From Reyranella sp. (GTDB lineage: Bacteria; Pseudomonadota; Alphaproteobacteria; Reyranellales; Reyranellaceae): a stretch of DNA of 9,817 nt. Of this stretch, positions 6,706 through 9,817 are shown piece by piece; the first letter of the stretch is position 1, and each line of letters begins with the position of its first letter. The stretch covers positions 1 to 9,817 of the forward strand of contig JADHLS010000127.1 of the NCBI GenBank assembly GCA_016780605.1, written 5' to 3'. A model generated the notes under the pieces. The model was not told where the DNA came from, made no database searches, and saw nothing but the letters and a program-made list of their open reading frames with translations. A program made the position numbers and the translations under genes.

Positions 6706-8574
6706 GTGACGAAATCGAGCATCGTGACCATCGACCGCCATCCCGGCCGCTCTTCCCAGACCATCGGGATCGCACGCGCCATCGGCGCCGATCCGGACCT
6801 GATCCATGAGCCGTCGGTCGGCGTCGTCGGCACCAAGGGCGACAGTCAGTGCTATCTCGGCGTCATGGCCAAGGTCGAGGCGATCCACGAGGCGCTGAAG
6901 AGCCGCGTCGGCGCGGGCCAGGGCCAGCTCAAGCTGCGCCTGGTGCAGCCCGAATACACCATCGCCACCTCCGACGGCATCCGCAACGGCACGCGCGAGA
7001 TGCGCTATTCGCTGATCGGTCGCGAGGTGACCAACGACGCGCTGTGCGAGCATTTGAGCGCCACCGGCCTTGCCGGCACGATCGCCGTCGTCGCCTGCGA
7101 CAAGCCGCCGGTCGGCACGCTGGCCGCGCTGCTCGAGCACAACGAGCCTGCCATCATCATGTCCGACGGCGCCATCCATCCCGGCAAGGATCCCAAGACG
7201 GGCGAGGCGCTGGACATCGTCACCGCCTACCAGGCCGCGCAGCATCCCGACGTCGCGTTTCGCGACCACATCGCCTGCCATGCCTGTCCGGGCATCGGCA
7301 GCTGCGGCGGCATGTTCACCTACAACACCATGCAGACCTTCATCGGCGTGGTCGGCATGCAGCCCCTGCACATGGTGGCACCGGCCTCCGACGATCCGCG
7401 CCGCGTCAAGGAGTTCCCGGCCGAGCTGGTCGGCCATCTCGCCAACCTGATCGCCAAGGGCTTGCGGCCGCGCGACATCGTGGTGCGCGATTCGCTGCGC
7501 AACGCGGTGATCGTCGCCATGGCGGTCGGCGGCTCGACCAACGTCGTGCTGCACGTGCCGGAGATCGCACGCGCGGCGGGCTTCGCCGACTTCTGGAAGG
7601 AGGTCATGACGCCGGAGGAATTCAACCACCTCTCGCAGCATGTCGTGCCCGTGCTCACCGACGCGCGGCCTTACGGCAAGTACTCGATGGTCGACATCGA
7701 CGCGGTGGGCGGCGTGCAGGCGATCGTGCGCGAGCTGCTCGACGCCGGCCTGCTGAACGGCGAGGTCATGACCTGCACCGGCGAGACGCTGGCGTCCCAA
7801 GTGAAGCGGCTCGGCGCAAAGAAGGCCGACGGCACCGTCGTGCATAGCGTCGACAAGCCCTACAAGCCGACCGGCGGCCTGCGCCTGCTGGGCGGCAACC
7901 TGTCGCCCGAGTTCTCGGCCATCCTCAAGCTCGCGGGCGTCGAGGGCGGGCTGGAGAACAACGTCTTCCGCGGCCGCGCCCGCATCTTCGAGGGCGAGCG
8001 CAGCCTTCTCGAGGCGCTCGACAAGAGGCCCGAGGCCTTCCAGGACAACGATATCGTCATCGTGCGCTATGAGGGCCCGACCGGCGCGCCCGGCATGCCG
8101 GAAATGCTCGACCCGACCTCGCGCATAACCACGCTCTGCCGCGATCGCGGCATCACCATCGCGTTGATGACCGACGCGCGCTTCTCCGGCGGCTCGGTCG
8201 GCCTGGTGATCGGCCATGTCGGGCCCGAGGCGGCGCTGGGCGGCCCGATCGCCTTCATCGAGGATGGCGACGAGATCGTGGCCGACCTCAACAAGAACGA
8301 GCTCAACTGCACGGCGCTTGCCGACCCCGCCGTCCTCGCCCGGCGCAAGGCGGCGTGGGAGAAGGCCGTCGCCGCCAACGGCGGCATCCATCCCAACTGC
8401 GGCGATGCCGACACCCGCCTGCTGCGCCGCGCCCGGCTCAGCGCCGTGCCGGCGACGCGCGGCGGCGGGCTCCATCCCAACCGCGAGGTCTGGGTGCGCG
8501 ATCCTCGGAAAGCCGACAAGTCGGGCTTCGTGCCGAAGAACAAGTATCGGCCGCAGAGCGACAAGGCGTTCTGA
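6706..8574 (+). CDS. IlvD/Edd family dehydratase (dihydroxy-acid or sugar-acid dehydratase)
   Basis: Fe-S and Mg-dependent enzyme that removes water from 2,3-dihydroxy acids or aldonic acids to give 2-keto acids; 622 aa from GTG at 6706. Family signatures in order: TSDGIRNGTREMRYSL; ACDK with Cys131 and Lys133 (the usually carbamylated, Mg-binding lysine); GSCGGMFTYNTM with Cys200; GGSTN at 275-279; GLRLLGGNLSP; YEGPTGAPGMPEML; and TDARFSGGS with Ser494, the likely catalytic base. Cys49 in GDSQC takes the place of the usual NPCN cluster cysteine, so all three cluster ligands appear present. It departs from true branched-chain IlvD in several motifs (DSQCYLG instead of a PCN motif, CDKPPVG, IMSDGAIHPG), so a sugar-acid or other acid substrate is as likely as valine/isoleucine synthesis. 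AAGGGG 5 nt before GTG decides the start over an in-frame TTG at 6676 lying in the palindrome. The next gene follows after 17 bp. Confidence 0.92.
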   Translation: MTKSSIVTIDRHPGRSSQTIGIARAIGADPDLIHEPSVGVVGTKGDSQCYLGVMAKVEAIHEALKSRVGAGQGQLKLRLVQPEYTIATSDGIRNGTREMRYSLIGREVTNDALCEHLSATGLAGTIAVVACDKPPVGTLAALLEHNEPAIIMSDGAIHPGKDPKTGEALDIVTAYQAAQHPDVAFRDHIACHACPGIGSCGGMFTYNTMQTFIGVVGMQPLHMVAPASDDPRRVKEFPAELVGHLANLIAKGLRPRDIVVRDSLRNAVIVAMAVGGSTNVVLHVPEIARAAGFADFWKEVMTPEEFNHLSQHVVPVLTDARPYGKYSMVDIDAVGGVQAIVRELLDAGLLNGEVMTCTGETLASQVKRLGAKKADGTVVHSVDKPYKPTGGLRLLGGNLSPEFSAILKLAGVEGGLENNVFRGRARIFEGERSLLEALDKRPEAFQDNDIVIVRYEGPTGAPGMPEMLDPTSRITTLCRDRGITIALMTDARFSGGSVGLVIGHVGPEAALGGPIAFIEDGDEIVADLNKNELNCTALADPAVLARRKAAWEKAVAANGGIHPNCGDADTRLLRRARLSAVPATRGGGLHPNREVWVRDPRKADKSGFVPKNKYRPQSDKAF

Positions 8575-8591
8575 GCGAAGCGGGGCCGCCC

Positions 8592-9689
8592 ATGATCATC
8601 GATCGCATCGAGCCCATTGCGCTTCGCATCCCCGCACCGCGCCGGCCGCCGGACGTGCCGTCGCCGCTGGTGTCGGGCGATCTCTGCCTCACGCTCGCCC
8701 GGGTGACGACGCGGTCGGGCCTGCAGGGCTATGGCGAATGCCTGTCGCTGCGGCCGCCGATGCAGCAGGCGCTGTTCGCCACGATCCGCGACGCCATCGC
8801 GCCGCACTATCTTGGCAAGCCGGTCGGCGAGCGCGAGGCGCTGAACCTCGCCGCCCGCAAGCGCTTTGCGAGCTTCGGCCGGGCAGGCACGGTGCTGAAT
8901 GCCCTGGCCGCCGTCGACATCGCGCTGTGGGACATCGCGGGCAAGGAAGCGGGCCAGTCGGTCTCGGCCCTGTTGGGCGGCGCCAAGCGTAGCCGCGTTC
9001 CGGTGATGGCAAGCCTCGACAAGTACGACCATCCCGGCCGCGCGCGAAAGCGCGTCGAGCAGGCGCTGGCGCGTGGCGTCGCATCGGTGAAGGTGCACGA
9101 AGCAAGCCTCGAGGTCATCGAGGAGGTGCGCCGCGCCATTCCTGCCGCAACGCCCTTCGTCGCCGATTGCAACAATGCCCACACGCTCGCCGATGTGAAG
9201 CGGGAGCAGAAGCGTTGGGCCGCGCTCGATCTCCTGTTCCTCGAGGACCCGAGCTGGCCGCCCGAGGATCTCTTGGACTGCCCGGCGCTGCCCGGGATCA
9301 CGATCGGCATGGGCGCCGATCTCGGCTCGGCCGAGCAGATGGCGGTCTACGCCAGGACGGCGTCGATCGGCGTGCTGCAGCCCGATGTCTGCATGCTGGG
9401 TGGTCTCAGCGAAGCCCGGCGCGCCCTCGGCGTGCTCGCCTCGGCCGGCAAGACCGCGGCGCCGCACACGCCGTTCGTCGGGCCAGCGGCGCTGGCCTCG
9501 CTGCACATGCTTGCCGTCACCGACAAAGAGGGCTACTTCGCCACCGTCGAAGCCGATGATTCGATGGATGCGTACGGTTTCGGTCTGACGCGCTGGCAGA
9601 AGTCGCTCGAGGTGCCGACGGCCCCCGGTCTCGGCTTCGATCTCGATCCCGAATTCCTACGCCGCTACGATTGCACCGCCGGCAGGTGA
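8592..9689 (+). CDS. Mandelate racemase/muconate lactonizing enzyme family protein (enolase superfamily)
   Basis: 365-aa enolase-superfamily enzyme; members abstract the proton next to a carboxylate to racemise, cycloisomerise or dehydrate hydroxy and sugar acids. The capping N-terminal domain covers about 1-125 (GLQGYGECLSLRP, then NALAAVDIALWDIAGKEAG). The barrel follows with Lys167-Val-His169-Glu, metal ligands Asp192 (VADCNN) and Glu218 (FLEDPSWPPED), and a mandelate-racemase-type Asp265 (QPDVCMLGG) / His292 (APHTPF) pair. The third metal ligand, normally Glu in an AAGE-like motif, is replaced by MGADLGS (Ala242, Asp243). Asp243 might substitute. Length is normal for the family. It lies 17 bp after the IlvD/Edd gene and 18 bp before a membrane-protein gene, so it is probably the second gene of an operon. 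The ribosome site is weak, suggesting translational coupling. The substrate is unknown; an acid sugar is inferred from both families. Confidence 0.93.
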   Translation: MIIDRIEPIALRIPAPRRPPDVPSPLVSGDLCLTLARVTTRSGLQGYGECLSLRPPMQQALFATIRDAIAPHYLGKPVGEREALNLAARKRFASFGRAGTVLNALAAVDIALWDIAGKEAGQSVSALLGGAKRSRVPVMASLDKYDHPGRARKRVEQALARGVASVKVHEASLEVIEEVRRAIPAATPFVADCNNAHTLADVKREQKRWAALDLLFLEDPSWPPEDLLDCPALPGITIGMGADLGSAEQMAVYARTASIGVLQPDVCMLGGLSEARRALGVLASAGKTAAPHTPFVGPAALASLHMLAVTDKEGYFATVEADDSMDAYGFGLTRWQKSLEVPTAPGLGFDLDPEFLRRYDCTAGR

Positions 9690-9707
9690 AGCGCAGACTG
9701 AGAACAA

Positions 9708-9817
9708 ATGTCCGCAAGGTCGGTCCTGCTCGCCTTTGCCCTCGGCGGTTGGTTGGCGGCGTCGATCGTCGCCTTCTTCATCGTTGCCTACACGAGCTTC
9801 TTCGGCGTCGCCTTCAT
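9708..9817 (+). CDS. Start of a membrane protein (C-terminus off window)
   Basis: Thirty-six codons are visible from ATG at 9708, with no stop before the edge. The translation MSARSVLLAFALGGWLAASI continues with VAFFIVAYTSFFGVAF, nearly all hydrophobic: one long or two short membrane helices, or a signal anchor. The ribosome site is weak (GAGA 4 nt upstream). It follows the enolase-family gene by 18 bp on the same strand, so it is likely co-transcribed and might be a transporter or small membrane partner. Nothing more can be said. Confidence 0.55.
   Translation, partial: MSARSVLLAFALGGWLAASIVAFFIVAYTSFFGVAF

Noticed and set aside
6661..8475. 604-codon open frame on the minus strand opposite the IlvD/Edd gene
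   Set aside because: It is a composition shadow: the plus-strand frame carries all family motifs, while the antisense product is Arg/Ala/Asp/His-rich low-complexity sequence without domains. Such frames are routine in DNA this rich in G and C.

Overview
The window is high-GC DNA whose coding style (strong G/C at third positions, GTG start, Tat-exported solute-binding protein, NitT/TauT-type transporter, sugar-acid-type dehydratases) suggests a free-living alphaproteobacterium of the Hyphomicrobiales/Rhodospirillales kind. That placement is inference; no rRNA or other marker gene is present.

Left part (1-2648, minus strand): most of one very large gene whose 3' end lies off the left edge. Its 882 visible residues run from a glycoside-hydrolase-like TIM barrel through a cadherin-like domain into beta-helix-like repeat sequence. 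It looks like a surface or secreted carbohydrate-active protein, with no N-terminal signal peptide. Its start codon lies in a small hairpin that also contains the likely Shine-Dalgarno sequence. Divergent from it is a small exported-protein gene (2797-3042, plus).

Middle (3266-6137, plus): a compact three-gene ABC importer operon of the NitT/TauT (nitrate/sulfonate/taurine-like) class. The order is Tat-exported binding protein, permease with two extra N-terminal membrane helices, ATPase. The genes are separated by 11 bp and then overlap by 7 bp. The substrate cannot be read from sequence. A small secreted four-cysteine protein gene (6145-6513, minus) converges on the operon end with only 7 bp between stop codons.

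Right part (6706 to the right edge, plus): an apparent operon with an IlvD/Edd-family Fe-S dehydratase, an enolase-superfamily (mandelate racemase/muconate lactonizing) enzyme, and the start of a membrane protein, with gaps of 17 and 18 bp. An extended -10 promoter and a 15-bp near-perfect palindrome lie just before the first gene. Two mechanistically unrelated enzymes that both typically act on hydroxy or sugar acids, plus a membrane protein, point to a small acid-sugar catabolic module. The upstream ABC importer might supply it, but nothing proves this.

No tRNA, rRNA, CRISPR array, insertion sequence or phage feature was seen. The best candidates for something undescribed are the large chimeric left-hand protein and the dehydratase/enolase pair. 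In that pair the enolase-family member appears to lack the usual third metal-binding glutamate.
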